Assembly (NCBI RefSeq): GCF_008369935.1
Contig: NZ_VTUZ01000002.1
Coordinates: 124,001-188,000 of the forward strand
DNA: 64,000 bases
Direction of reading: 5' to 3'
Source of the DNA: Paraburkholderia panacisoli
GTDB taxonomy: Bacteria; Pseudomonadota; Gammaproteobacteria; Burkholderiales; Burkholderiaceae
The stretch's first letter is position 1, and every line of letters begins with the position of its first letter. Made by a program: the position numbers and the translations under genes. Shown piece after piece: positions 44,546-54,716 of the stretch. The notes under the pieces were generated by a model. The model did no database searches. It saw only the letters and a list, made by a program, of their open reading frames with translations, and was not told the DNA's origin.

Positions 44546-44606
44546 CATCCATCGCTGGAGTCGTTTACTGAATACGCTTTTGCCTGATTCCAAAGGAGTT
44601 TCCTAC

Positions 44607-45542
<936 letters not shown>

Positions 45543-45880
45543 GGCCTGACAGCCAACAACCCGCCGGTTCGTCCGGCGCACCAGCCAGCACCAAGCCCCG
45601 CCCTCGCAAGACGGCGGGGCTTTTTTCATCCGCCCCGCCTGTAAGCGCGTTCGCGCCGCCCACCTCCGTTCGAGAAGATGCATGCCCACCATGCACTCCT
45701 TGACCTATAACAAGCTAGATAGCAATACTGGATCAACGCGGCGAGTTTCGCGACTCAATGCCGCACTGTCAGATCAATGCGCGCGAGGATCCGCTCCTAA
45801 AATCGGGATGCACTCGCCAGACCGCTCGAGCGGCCTGGATCCAGCCGGATTAACCGGTGTGAAGTCGCTTTCGACCGATC
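45543..45880. other. Intergenic region rpoH-cydP
   Basis: This 338-bp stretch holds the rpoH terminator, a -35-like TTGACC (45700-45705) with weak -10 CAATAC (45723-45728), and a palindrome CCGCTCGAGCGG (45822-45833). I found no complete FNR/ANR-type box. Confidence 0.45.
45594..45626 (+). terminator. Intrinsic terminator after rpoH
   Basis: AGCCCCGCC (45594-45602) pairs with GGCGGGGCT (45613-45621), then a T-run. Confidence 0.9.
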
Positions 45881-46141
45881 ATGACCATAGCCCTCAATCG
45901 CAACAACTCTCTCCGGTCTCGCTGGCGTCAGCGGTTCACCCGGTGGGTGCGCGGTCCAACAATGGCACGGGACGTGGCCATTGTCCTCGCCATCAAGTTC
46001 GTACTGCTGATCGCGCTCAAGTACGCATTTTTCAATCATCCGCAGGCGGAACACATGTCGATGCCGCCTGAACAAGTCGCACAGGCATTGTTGTCCGTGC
46101 CCGCCTCGCATCCGTCTCAAGGTGATCAACATGCCCGTTAG
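45881..46141 (+). CDS. cydP: Cytochrome bd oxidase putative small subunit CydP
   Basis: An 86-residue protein with a basic N-terminus (NRNNSLRSRWRQRFTR) and one TM segment (about residues 32-50, DVAIVLAIKFVLLIALKYAFF). This matches the CydP small-protein family found just upstream of cydA in betaproteobacteria. It overlaps cydA by 11 nt, so it is co-translated. Its role in the oxidase is presumed from this linkage. Confidence 0.8.
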   Translation: MTIALNRNNSLRSRWRQRFTRWVRGPTMARDVAIVLAIKFVLLIALKYAFFNHPQAEHMSMPPEQVAQALLSVPASHPSQGDQHAR

Positions 46142-47726
46142 CGAAGTCGTAGAACTGTCGCGCCTCCAATTCGCCATCACGGCGCTCTATCACTTTCTGT
46201 TCGTGCCGCTCACGCTTGGGCTGTCATGGCTGCTCGTCATCATGGAGTCCGTCTATGTCATGACCGGCAAGCAAATCTATAAAGACATGACCCAGTTCTG
46301 GGGCAAGCTCTTCGGCATTAACTTTGCAATGGGCGTCGCCACGGGTCTTACGCTGGAATTCCAGTTCGGCACCAACTGGGCGTATTACTCGCATTACGTC
46401 GGCGATATTTTCGGCGTGCCGCTCGCCGTTGAAGGGCTGATGGCGTTCTTCCTGGAGTCGACCTTCGTCGGTCTGTTCTTCTTCGGCTGGAATCGGCTTT
46501 CGAGAATCCAGCATCTGATCGTCACTTTCTTCGTCGCACTCGGCTCGAATCTGTCGGCTCTGTGGATTCTGGTCGCCAACGGCTGGATGAACAATCCGGT
46601 CGGCGCGAGCTTCAACTATCAGACCATGCGGATGGAACTCGACAGCATCTTTTCCGTGCTGTTCAATCCGGTCGCGCAGGTGAAGTTCGTGCACACCGTG
46701 TCGGCCGGTTATGTGACGGCGGCGATGTTCGTGCTCGGCGTGTCGTCGTGGTATCTGCTGAAGCGCCGCGACACCGAGTTCGCGTTGCGCTCGTTCGCGA
46801 TTGCCGCTGGTTTCGGTCTGGCGTCGACGTTGTGTGTGATCATACTCGGCGATGAATCGGGTTACACCACCGGCGAAGTTCAGCAAGTGAAACTGGCTGC
46901 CATCGAATCAGAATGGGAAACCGCACCCGCACCGGCACCGTTCACGATATTCGGCATTCCGAACCAGAAGGAACAGCGCACGGATTACGCAATCCGCGTG
47001 CCTTACGCGCTCGGCATCATTGCAACGCGTTCACTCGACGAACCCGTGGTCGGTCTGAGAGATCTGATTACGCGTAACGAAGGCCGCATCAAGGAAGGCA
47101 TGGTGGCCTACGCCGCGCTGCAAAAGCTGAAGCAAGGCGACGCCACCGACGAAGCCAAAGCCGCCTTCGACGCTCACAAGGAATTTCTCGGCTACGGTCT
47201 GCTGCTCAAGCCGTTCACCGCGAACGTCACCGACGCCACGCCGGATCAGATTGCTCAGGCGGCCGAACGAACAATTCCGCCGGTCCTGCCGCTGTTCTTT
47301 TCGTTCCGCCTGATGGTCGGCCTCGGGCTGCTGTTCCTCGCCACTTTCGTGCTGGCGTTCTGGTTCTGCGCGCAACGCACGCTGCTGCTGGAAAGACGCC
47401 GCTGGTTCCTGCGCTGGGCCGTGTGGGCGATTCCGTTGCCGTGGGTTGCGGCTGAGTTCGGCTGGATCGTCGCTGAAATGGGTCGTCAACCGTGGAGTAT
47501 CGCCGGCATTTTGCCGACCAACCTGGCCGCGTCGAATCTGACGACCCGCGATCTGTATCTGAGCATTGCCGGCTTCGTGCTGTTCTACACGGTGTTGTTC
47601 ATCATCGAGATCATGCTGATGTTCAAGTACGCACGGCTTGGCCCTTCGTCGCTGCACACAGGCCGCTATCACCATGAGACAAACCAGCCGCTGAATCAGC
47701 CGCTGCCGACCAACACGGCCGCCTGA
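46131..47726 (+). CDS. cydA: Cytochrome bd ubiquinol oxidase subunit I
   Basis: A 531-residue CydA carrying hemes b558, b595 and d. It has nine or so TM segments, the GRQPW motif (EMGRQPWSI), and quinol-loop residues in [10 protein letters not shown]. The loop before TM7 is long (about residues 253-380), i.e. the E. coli bd-I-like L-subfamily rather than the short-loop cyanide-insensitive type. The start is ATG 46131 with AAGGTG six nt upstream; the GTG at 46122 is in frame but less suitable. Confidence 0.97.
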   Translation: MPVSEVVELSRLQFAITALYHFLFVPLTLGLSWLLVIMESVYVMTGKQIYKDMTQFWGKLFGINFAMGVATGLTLEFQFGTNWAYYSHYVGDIFGVPLAVEGLMAFFLESTFVGLFFFGWNRLSRIQHLIVTFFVALGSNLSALWILVANGWMNNPVGASFNYQTMRMELDSIFSVLFNPVAQVKFVHTVSAGYVTAAMFVLGVSSWYLLKRRDTEFALRSFAIAAGFGLASTLCVIILGDESGYTTGEVQQVKLAAIESEWETAPAPAPFTIFGIPNQKEQRTDYAIRVPYALGIIATRSLDEPVVGLRDLITRNEGRIKEGMVAYAALQKLKQGDATDEAKAAFDAHKEFLGYGLLLKPFTANVTDATPDQIAQAAERTIPPVLPLFFSFRLMVGLGLLFLATFVLAFWFCAQRTLLLERRRWFLRWAVWAIPLPWVAAEFGWIVAEMGRQPWSIAGILPTNLAASNLTTRDLYLSIAGFVLFYTVLFIIEIMLMFKYARLGPSSLHTGRYHHETNQPLNQPLPTNTAA

Positions 47727-47760
47727 TTCGCCGCTACCGCGCTTCAAGGGAAAAACAATC

Positions 47761-48897
47761 ATGGATTACGCAACCCTCAAATTGATCTGGTGGGCGTTGA
47801 TCGGCGTGCTGCTGATCGGCTTCGCCCTCACCGACGGCTTCGACATGGGCGCAGCGATCCTGCTGCCCTTCATAGCGAAAACCGACGCCGAACGGCGCAT
47901 TGTCGTGAACACGGTCGGCGCGACATGGGAAGGCAATCAGGTCTGGCTCGTCACCGCGGGCGGCGCGATGTTCGCCGCGTGGCCGCTGGCGTACGCGGCG
48001 TCGTTCTCGGGCTTCTACTTCGCGATGTTGCTGGTGCTGTTCGCTCTGTTCTTCCGGCCGGTCGGGTTCGACTATCGCGGCAAACGTGAGAATCCGCGCT
48101 GGCGCACGGCGTGGGACTGGGGGCTGTTCGTCGGCGGCTTCGTGCCGGCGCTGGTGTTCGGCGTCGCGTTCGGCAATCTGCTGCAAGGCGTGCCGTTTTC
48201 GTTCGATACCGACTTGCGCGTCACGTATCACGGCGGTTTCTTCGGCCTGCTGAATCCGTTCGCAGTGTTGTGCGGTCTCGTCAGCGTGTCGATGCTGACT
48301 GCGCACGGCGCGGCCTTCGTGAGAATCAAGTCGGATGGTGTAGTCGCCGAGCGCGCTTCGCGGGCGCTGCGCATCGCTTCGCTTTGCGCGGTCGTGCTGT
48401 TCCTGATTGCCGGCGCGCTGGTGGCCACGATGATCGGCGGCTATCAGATCGTCGACGGCCCGCCGCTCGACGCGGTCGCCAATCCGTTGATGAAAACCGT
48501 GATCGGCGCACCCGGCTTATGGCTCACCAACTACGCCGCTTATCCGTGGATGGCGATCGCGCCCGTTGCCGGTCTGGCCGGCGGTGTGCTCGCCTTGTTG
48601 CTCGCGCGCTCACGCTTCGAGAAGAGCGCGTTTCTGTCGACCGGATTGATGATCGTCGGCGTGATTCTGACGGCGGGCTTCTCGATGTTTCCGTTCATCA
48701 TGCCGTCGTCGCTCGACGGCCGCAGCAGCCTGACCATGTGGGATGCGACGTCGAGCCGCATGACGCTGCAGATCATGCTGGTCGCCGTGATCATCTTCCT
48801 GCCGCTGATCCTGCTGTACACAAGCTGGGTGTATCGCGTGATGCGCGGCAAGGTGACCGCCGCGGCGCTCAAAGAAAATCACCATTCGATGTATTGA
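47761..48897 (+). CDS. cydB: Cytochrome bd ubiquinol oxidase subunit II
   Basis: A 378-residue CydB with eight to nine TM segments, beginning [21 protein letters not shown], with [12 protein letters not shown] and WEGNQVWLV conserved. It supports the heme-bearing CydA. It lies 34 nt after cydA. Confidence 0.97.
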   Translation: MDYATLKLIWWALIGVLLIGFALTDGFDMGAAILLPFIAKTDAERRIVVNTVGATWEGNQVWLVTAGGAMFAAWPLAYAASFSGFYFAMLLVLFALFFRPVGFDYRGKRENPRWRTAWDWGLFVGGFVPALVFGVAFGNLLQGVPFSFDTDLRVTYHGGFFGLLNPFAVLCGLVSVSMLTAHGAAFVRIKSDGVVAERASRALRIASLCAVVLFLIAGALVATMIGGYQIVDGPPLDAVANPLMKTVIGAPGLWLTNYAAYPWMAIAPVAGLAGGVLALLLARSRFEKSAFLSTGLMIVGVILTAGFSMFPFIMPSSLDGRSSLTMWDATSSRMTLQIMLVAVIIFLPLILLYTSWVYRVMRGKVTAAALKENHHSMY

Positions 48898-48925
48898 TCG
48901 GCACTACGTTTAACAGGAGTTTGTG

Positions 48926-49042
48926 ATGTGGTATTTCAGTTGGCTGCTGGGGATCGGCGTTGCGTTGGCGTTCGGCATCATCAACGTGATGTGGCTGGAA
49001 TCGCGCAGACCGGTGGAAACGGCAAAGGCCAGGACGCGTTAA
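48926..49042 (+). CDS. cydX: Cytochrome bd oxidase small subunit CydX
   Basis: A 38-residue single-TM protein starting MWYFSWLLGIGVALAFGIIN and continuing VMWLE, the exact CydX pattern (N-terminal MWYF, conserved Glu after the TM). It has a good ribosome-binding site (AGGAG at 48915-48919) and follows cydB by 28 nt. CydX stabilises the heme centres of the bd oxidase. Confidence 0.95.
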   Translation: MWYFSWLLGIGVALAFGIINVMWLESRRPVETAKARTR

Positions 49043-49077
49043 TGCAGCATATGCCGGCTGCGGGTCGGTAAACGTAG

Positions 49078-49113
49078 AAGCGGCACCTTGAAAATTCAAG
49101 GTGCCGCTTTTTT
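49078..49113. terminator. Terminator between cydX and nagE (convergent)
   Basis: GCGGCACCTTGAA pairs with TTCAAGGTGCCGC, followed by a T-run on the plus strand; it ends the cyd transcript. Confidence 0.92.
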
Positions 49114-49202
49114 AATTGCCGCTGCTCTTATTGCGGCGCGGCTCCTATCGCCACAATACCGAACGCCAGGCAGCGCGGTGCGCTTGCCTGGCGCCGCTCG
49201 CG

Positions 49203-50987
49203 TTACGCAGGCAACGGAGTTGCACCGCCGCTTTGCGTCATGCGCGTCGCCAGCTTCGCGGCATAGCGCTGCGCAGCCTCGCCGACGACGATATGAAACG
49301 TGTCGGCGGAGACCCACGCCGTGTCGAGCGCAGCGAGACGCTGGCGATCGACCGCCGACGGATCGCGCACGACGACACGCAGACGCGTCGACGCCACCGC
49401 ATCCAGCGACACCACGTTGCTTGCGCCGCCGAACACGGCGAGCCAGCGCAGCGGGTCCGGGTCGAGCGGACCGCCTTGCGCGTCCGTAGCGGCAGGCGCA
49501 GTGGCAGTCGCCGCGGGCGCAGCCACCGCAACGGGAGCAGTTGCGTCCACCTTCACCGCATCGCCACCACCCTGCGCGATCACCGTGCGCATCTCATCCG
49601 CGATGATGTCCGCTTCCGGTCCGATGATCACCTGCACGTTGGTCGCTCCGCGCTTGAGCACGCCGCGCGCGCCGATCGACTTCAGCTCGCTCTCGGAGAC
49701 CTTGTTCGAATCGACCACCGACAGACGCAGACGCGTCGTGCATGCATCCACCACCGACAGATTCGACGCGCCGCCCAGCGCCGCGATATAGCGCTGTGCG
49801 CGCGGCACGGCGGCACCGGCTGCCGGCGACACGAAGCCGCCCGCCGCGAACGAGTCGACTTGTTCATCGGCGGCAGCGGGTTCGCGTCCCGGCGTCGCCA
49901 TGTTGAACTTGCGGATGAAGAAGCGGAACAGCCCGTAGTACACCACCGAGTACACCAGACCGAGCGGAATCGCCCACCAGCCTTTGGTCGACAAGCCGTA
50001 GTTCAGCACGTAGTCGATTGCACCTGCTGAGAACGTGAAGCCGAGGTGAATGCCGAGCGCCGAACAGATCGCGAGCGACAGCCCGGTCAACAGCGCATGG
50101 ATCACGTACAGCACCGGAGCGAGGAACATGAAGCTGAATTCGATCGGCTCGGTCACGCCCGTCAGGAACGAGGTCAGCGCCATCGAGAACAGCAGGCCGC
50201 CGACCACCGCGCGGCGCTCCTTCGGCGCTTCATGGAACATCGCGAGACACGCGGCCGGCAGGCCGAACATCATCACCGGGAAGAAGCCCGTCATGAACGT
50301 GCCCGCGGTCGGATCGCCCGCGAAGAAGCGATGCAAGTCGCCCGTCACGGCGGCGCCGCCCGGCGGCGTGAAGGTGCCGAACACGAACCACGTCAGCGAA
50401 TTGAGGATGTGATGCAAACCCGTCACGAGGAGCAGCCGGTTCAGCACGCCGAACACGAATGCGCCAAACGCACCCGCGGTGGTCAGCCAGTGGCCGGCCG
50501 TATCGATCACGGCCTGCACCGGCTGCCACACGTAGCCGAACGCAATGCCGAGCGCGAGACAGACCACCCCCGTGGCAATCGGCACGAAGCGTTTCCCTCC
50601 GAAGAACGCGAGGTAATCGGGCAGCTTGATGTCCTTGTACCGGTTGTACAGCAAGCCCGCGACGATACCCGCCACGATCCCGGACAACACACCCATGTTG
50701 AGCTTGTCGTTGATGTCCTTCATCACCGCGGTCTGGACCAGATAACCGATCGCACCCGCGAGCCCCGCGACGCCGTTGTTGTCCTTCGCGAAACCCACCG
50801 CCACGCCGATCGCGAACAGCAGCGGCAGGTTGTCGAAGATCGCGCCGCCGGCGTCGGCGATCATCTTGATGTTGAACACATCGGGCTGGCCCAGGCGCAG
50901 CAGCAGGCCGGCGACCGGCAGCACCGCGATAGGCAGCATCAGCGCGCGTCCCAGGCGCTGAATCTTCAGAAACGGATTCCCATCCAT
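49203..50987 (-). CDS. nagE: GlcNAc-specific PTS permease, EIIC-EIIB plus degenerate EIIB
   Basis: A 594-residue PTS permease. EIIC spans about residues 5-365, with the sugar-binding motif GVTEPIEFSF. The first EIIB domain (about 395-465) carries phospho-Cys C416 in VVDACTTRLRL. After an Ala-rich linker, a second EIIB-like domain (about 510-585) reads SLDAVASTRLRV with no cysteine. EIIA is absent here and supplied by NagF. The start is ATG 50987 (MDGNPFLK) with GGAG six nt upstream. It is the last gene of the nag operon. Confidence 0.93.
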   Translation of the reverse strand: MDGNPFLKIQRLGRALMLPIAVLPVAGLLLRLGQPDVFNIKMIADAGGAIFDNLPLLFAIGVAVGFAKDNNGVAGLAGAIGYLVQTAVMKDINDKLNMGVLSGIVAGIVAGLLYNRYKDIKLPDYLAFFGGKRFVPIATGVVCLALGIAFGYVWQPVQAVIDTAGHWLTTAGAFGAFVFGVLNRLLLVTGLHHILNSLTWFVFGTFTPPGGAAVTGDLHRFFAGDPTAGTFMTGFFPVMMFGLPAACLAMFHEAPKERRAVVGGLLFSMALTSFLTGVTEPIEFSFMFLAPVLYVIHALLTGLSLAICSALGIHLGFTFSAGAIDYVLNYGLSTKGWWAIPLGLVYSVVYYGLFRFFIRKFNMATPGREPAAADEQVDSFAAGGFVSPAAGAAVPRAQRYIAALGGASNLSVVDACTTRLRLSVVDSNKVSESELKSIGARGVLKRGATNVQVIIGPEADIIADEMRTVIAQGGGDAVKVDATAPVAVAAPAATATAPAATDAQGGPLDPDPLRWLAVFGGASNVVSLDAVASTRLRVVVRDPSAVDRQRLAALDTAWVSADTFHIVVGEAAQRYAAKLATRMTQSGGATPLPA

Positions 50988-51096
50988 TGATATCTCCAAT
51001 CCTTGTCTCGTGGTCGAACTTCGTCGTTGAGTTTTGTTGCGACTTCTACCGCTATAAGTAAAGACTGTGCGAAGCTGGTTACGGACCGTGTGGGGT

Positions 51097-53661
51097 TCAG
51101 TCCAGAGGCCAGGTTTCGCGGCTTGCTGCTCTTACCGCCTGCGCCGATTCGAGCGCCAGGGCATCCTGGGCGCGTTGACGGCACAGCTGATAATCGAGGT
51201 TGCGCACGCGCGCCTTGATGCCCGGCACCGACACCGGGTCCACCGACAGCTCGGTCACGCCGAGGCCGACGAGCAGCGGCATCGCGAGCGGATCGCCCGC
51301 CAGCGCGCCGCACACGCCGACCCATTTGCCATGCTTGTCCGCGCCTTGCACGGCGGCCGCGATCAGGCGCAATACGGCCGGGTGCAGGCCGTCGGCTTGC
51401 GCGGCGAGATCGGCCTGACAGCGGTCCATCGCGAGCGTGTACTGCGTCAGATCGTTGGTGCCGATCGACAGGAAGTCCGCGTGCTGCGCCAGTTGATCCG
51501 CCAGCAGCGCCGCCGACGGCACTTCGATCATCACGCCGACTTCGATCGGTTCCGTGCGGCCCGCTTCGCGCGCCAGTTCGTCGATACGCTTGCGGATACG
51601 GATCAATTCGCCGACATCGGTGACCATCGGCAGCAGGATGCGCACGGCGCCGAGCGGCTGCACGGCGAGCAGGCCGCGCAACTGATCGTCGAGCAGATCC
51701 GGGCGCACCTGAGCGAGACGAATGCCGCGCAGGCCGAGCGCCGGATTCGGTTCGGGCGGCAGCGTCAGATAGTCGACTTCCTTGTCCGCGCCGACATCCA
51801 GCGTGCGGATGATCGCGGTGCGGCCGCTCAATGCATCGACGATCGACTGGTAGCTCTGACGGTGTTCGTCGGTGCTCGGCGCAGCGGCGCGGTGGATGAA
51901 CAGCAGCTCGGTGCGCAACAGGCCGACTGCATCGGCGCCGTTGTCGACGGCGGCTTTCGCGTCATCGAGCGTGGCGATGTTCGCGGCCACTTCGATCGCG
52001 CGGCCATCGGACGTCATCGCTGCCTGCTGCGAAGTGCGGCGATTCGCTTCGCGCACGTCGGCGAGGCGGCTGCGCTCCAGACGCGCGCGTTCGACGTCGA
52101 GTTCGGTCGGCGCGAATTCGAGGCGCCCGGTGCTGGCGTTCACCACCACTTGCGTGCCTGGAGGAATCGCATGCAACGCGTCGCCGACCGCGACCAGCGC
52201 GGGAATGCCCGCTTGGCGCGCGAGGATGGCCGCGTGCGAGGTCGCACCGCCGCGTGCCATCACCAAAGCGGTGACGCGCGAGCGATCCAGCGACGACAGG
52301 TCGGACGGCGTGAATTCTTCGGCCGCGAGCACGGCTTCTTCCGGCAGCGTGCGCGCCGCCGCGTTCGTATAACCGAGCGCGCGCAGCACGCGCTTTTCGA
52401 TATCGCGCAGATCGGCGGCACGTTCAGCGAGCAGTGCGTCTTCGATCTTGCTCAGGATTCCGATCTGTGCGCGGATCGCTTCGCGCCACGCAAAGCCGGC
52501 GCTCTTGCCGAGACTGATCAGATCGCGCGCGGCGTCGAGCAGTGTGGGATCTTCCAGCAGCACGCGATGCACCGCGAAAATCCCCGCTTCGCCGACCGCG
52601 CCGCGCTGCGACGCGTCGCGCACGGTCGTGTCGAGATCGGCATCGACGGTGGCGATCGCCTTGTCGAGCAGGCGGCTCTCCGCAGCGGACGTGCCGTTCG
52701 CCGGTTCCGGCGGATCGATGTCCGCGTCGTCCCAGCGCACCAGCTTGCCGACCGCGATGCCCGGCGCCGCGCACACGCCCGCGAGCGTATTCGGCGCGAG
52801 TGCTTCGCCCGCCGGACGCGGCACCGCTTGCGGCGCCGGCGAGCTTTGACGCGCCGGTTTCTCTTCGACTTCACCCTGCGCTTCGCGCGTCAGTTCGTTG
52901 GCGACTGCGTCGACCGCGGCTTTGGCTTGCGGGCCGACGCCGAGCAACTCGATGCTCGCGCCTTCGCCTGCGCCGAGACCAAGCAGACCGACCACACTTT
53001 CGATCGCGGCCTTGCGCCCCTCATAACGCACTTCGACGCGCGCATCGAAACCGCGCGCCGCTTCGCGCGCACGCGCGGCGGGCCGCGCATGCAAACCGCC
53101 CGCGTGAACCAGCTTGACCTGCAGACGGGCCTCCTCCGTGACGTTCGTCGCGCTCGCCTGGCGCGCCGCGTCGGCTGCCGCGCCGTCGCGGGCGCGCAGC
53201 ACCAAGAGCGGCGTTTCACCCGCCTTCAGCAGGCCGCGTTGCGCACGCTCGACGATCTCGAACGCGTCCGAATTGGCAATGGCGATCACCGACACCAGGC
53301 TCGGCGCATTCAACGCGACCTGATCCTGATCGAACTCGATCAGCACGTCGCCGGCACGCACTTGCGCGCCCTGCTTGACCATCGGCGCAAAACCTTTGCC
53401 GTTCAGCTCGACCGTGTCGATACCGATGTGCAACAAAATCTCCGCGCCTTCGGCGCTCGCGAGCGTCACCGCATGACCGGTGCGCGCGAGATGGGTGACG
53501 GTGCCGTCGCATGGCGCGACGAGCCGCCCTTCCAACGGATCGATGCCGATGCCGTCACCGAACATGCCGCCCGAAAACACCGGGTCGGGCACGTTCGCGA
53601 GCGGCACGACCGGACCGGTCAGCGGCGCGAGCAAAACAATGTGGCCTTCAGAATGGCTCAT
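51097..53661 (-). CDS. nagF: Multiphosphoryl transfer protein: EIIA-HPr-EI fusion
   Basis: An 854-residue fusion of three PTS proteins. The EIIA-Glc-like domain (1-150) has its phospho-His in EILLHIGID (H78). HPr (about 182-265) has H191 in GGLHARPAAR. Enzyme I (about 290-854) has H476 in GGATSHAAI and the C-terminal GALAGDP loop. It takes phosphate from PEP and passes it to NagE. The start is ATG 53661 (MSHSEGH), with GGAG upstream; the longer open frame to 54330 is not supported. It lies between nagB and nagE. Confidence 0.95.
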   Translation of the reverse strand: MSHSEGHIVLLAPLTGPVVPLANVPDPVFSGGMFGDGIGIDPLEGRLVAPCDGTVTHLARTGHAVTLASAEGAEILLHIGIDTVELNGKGFAPMVKQGAQVRAGDVLIEFDQDQVALNAPSLVSVIAIANSDAFEIVERAQRGLLKAGETPLLVLRARDGAAADAARQASATNVTEEARLQVKLVHAGGLHARPAARAREAARGFDARVEVRYEGRKAAIESVVGLLGLGAGEGASIELLGVGPQAKAAVDAVANELTREAQGEVEEKPARQSSPAPQAVPRPAGEALAPNTLAGVCAAPGIAVGKLVRWDDADIDPPEPANGTSAAESRLLDKAIATVDADLDTTVRDASQRGAVGEAGIFAVHRVLLEDPTLLDAARDLISLGKSAGFAWREAIRAQIGILSKIEDALLAERAADLRDIEKRVLRALGYTNAAARTLPEEAVLAAEEFTPSDLSSLDRSRVTALVMARGGATSHAAILARQAGIPALVAVGDALHAIPPGTQVVVNASTGRLEFAPTELDVERARLERSRLADVREANRRTSQQAAMTSDGRAIEVAANIATLDDAKAAVDNGADAVGLLRTELLFIHRAAAPSTDEHRQSYQSIVDALSGRTAIIRTLDVGADKEVDYLTLPPEPNPALGLRGIRLAQVRPDLLDDQLRGLLAVQPLGAVRILLPMVTDVGELIRIRKRIDELAREAGRTEPIEVGVMIEVPSAALLADQLAQHADFLSIGTNDLTQYTLAMDRCQADLAAQADGLHPAVLRLIAAAVQGADKHGKWVGVCGALAGDPLAMPLLVGLGVTELSVDPVSVPGIKARVRNLDYQLCRQRAQDALALESAQAVRAASRETWPLD

Positions 53662-53699
53662 CAAGCGGGACTCCTCGACACGTCGCATCTGATTTCTCT

Positions 53700-54716
53700 T
53701 CAGTGAGTTTCGGTGACTTTGTTGAGATGGCGCGGCGCGTCTGGATTGCGCCCGCGCGCGGCGGCAAGGCCGGCGGCCATCACGTAAAAGGACAGGATGG
53801 CGGCGATCGGATCGAGCGCCGCGTGAGCGGTGGCGGCCAGCGGCAAGGTGGCTTCGGCCACGTCGTCCGGCGCGGCGAGCAACACGCGCGCGCCGCGCGC
53901 CCGCATGTCGTGCGCGAGTTGCAGCAGACCGGCCTGTTCGGGGCCGCGCGGCGCGAACACCAGCAGCGGGTAGTCGCGGTCGATCAGTTCCATCGGACCG
54001 TGACGCACTTCCGCGCTCGAAAACGCTTCGGCCTGAATGCCGGAGGTTTCCTTCAGCTTGAGCGCGGCTTCCTGCGCGATCGCGAGACCCAGACCGCGGC
54101 CGATCACGATCATGCGCTCGATGCCGCGCAGTTCGTCCACGGCCTTCGACCAGTCGAGCTTGCCTGCGGTTTGCAAAGCATCGGGCAGCGTGTTCAACGC
54201 GCCGAGCAGTTCGGCATCGTCCTGCCAATGCGCGACCAGTTGCGCGGAAATCGACAGCATCGCGATATAGCTCTTGGTGGCCGCGACGCTCAGTTCCGGG
54301 CCGGCGACGAGCGGCAGTTGCCATTCGCACGCATCGGCCAACGGCGAGTTCGGCGCGTTCACGGCGGCAACGGTCAACGCGCCCGCTTGGCGCAATGCCG
54401 CCATCGTGCCGACCAGGTCCGGACTCTTGCCCGATTGCGAGAACGCCAGCGCGAGCTGATCGCGCACTTGCAGCGGCGCTTGCTGGAGGGTCGCGACCGA
54501 CATCGGCAGCGACGCGACCGGCACGCCGAGGCGGCTCATCGTCAGGCTGGCGAAGTAGCTCGCCGCATGATCCGAGCTGCCGCGCGCGACCGTCAGCGCG
54601 ACGTGGCGCGGCTGTTCCGCGAGCTTCGCCGCGAGGGCCGCGACGCGCGAGGTGTCCGTGAGTTGCGCGGCGACCGTTTCAGCGGACGCCAGTGCCTCTT
54701 TAAGCATATTCGACAA
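53700..54716 (-). CDS. nagB: SIS-domain glucosamine-6-phosphate deaminase (NagB-II type)
   Basis: A 338-residue protein with two SIS domains, similar to the isomerase half of GlmS (VARGSSDHAASYF, FSQSGKSPDL). In nag operons lacking classical nagB, this family deaminates glucosamine 6-phosphate to fructose 6-phosphate. TTG 54716 is chosen over ATG 54707 because AAGGAG sits seven nt ahead of it. It overlaps the nagA stop by 17 nt. Confidence 0.9.
   Translation of the reverse strand: MSNMLKEALASAETVAAQLTDTSRVAALAAKLAEQPRHVALTVARGSSDHAASYFASLTMSRLGVPVASLPMSVATLQQAPLQVRDQLALAFSQSGKSPDLVGTMAALRQAGALTVAAVNAPNSPLADACEWQLPLVAGPELSVAATKSYIAMLSISAQLVAHWQDDAELLGALNTLPDALQTAGKLDWSKAVDELRGIERMIVIGRGLGLAIAQEAALKLKETSGIQAEAFSSAEVRHGPMELIDRDYPLLVFAPRGPEQAGLLQLAHDMRARGARVLLAAPDDVAEATLPLAATAHAALDPIAAILSFYVMAAGLAAARGRNPDAPRHLNKVTETH

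Noticed and set aside
45690..45880. FNR/ANR site for the cyd operon
   Set aside because: Only a single ATCAA half-site was found; the opposite TTGAT half is missing.
51067..53706. 879-residue open frame antisense to nagF
   Set aside because: Same shadow pattern; the EIIA-HPr-EI gene on the other strand explains the coding signal fully.
53662..54330. N-terminal extension of nagF by 223 residues
   Set aside because: It runs antisense-like through nagB in another frame with Arg-rich sequence; the EIIA domain begins right after ATG 53661, which has its own ribosome-binding site.
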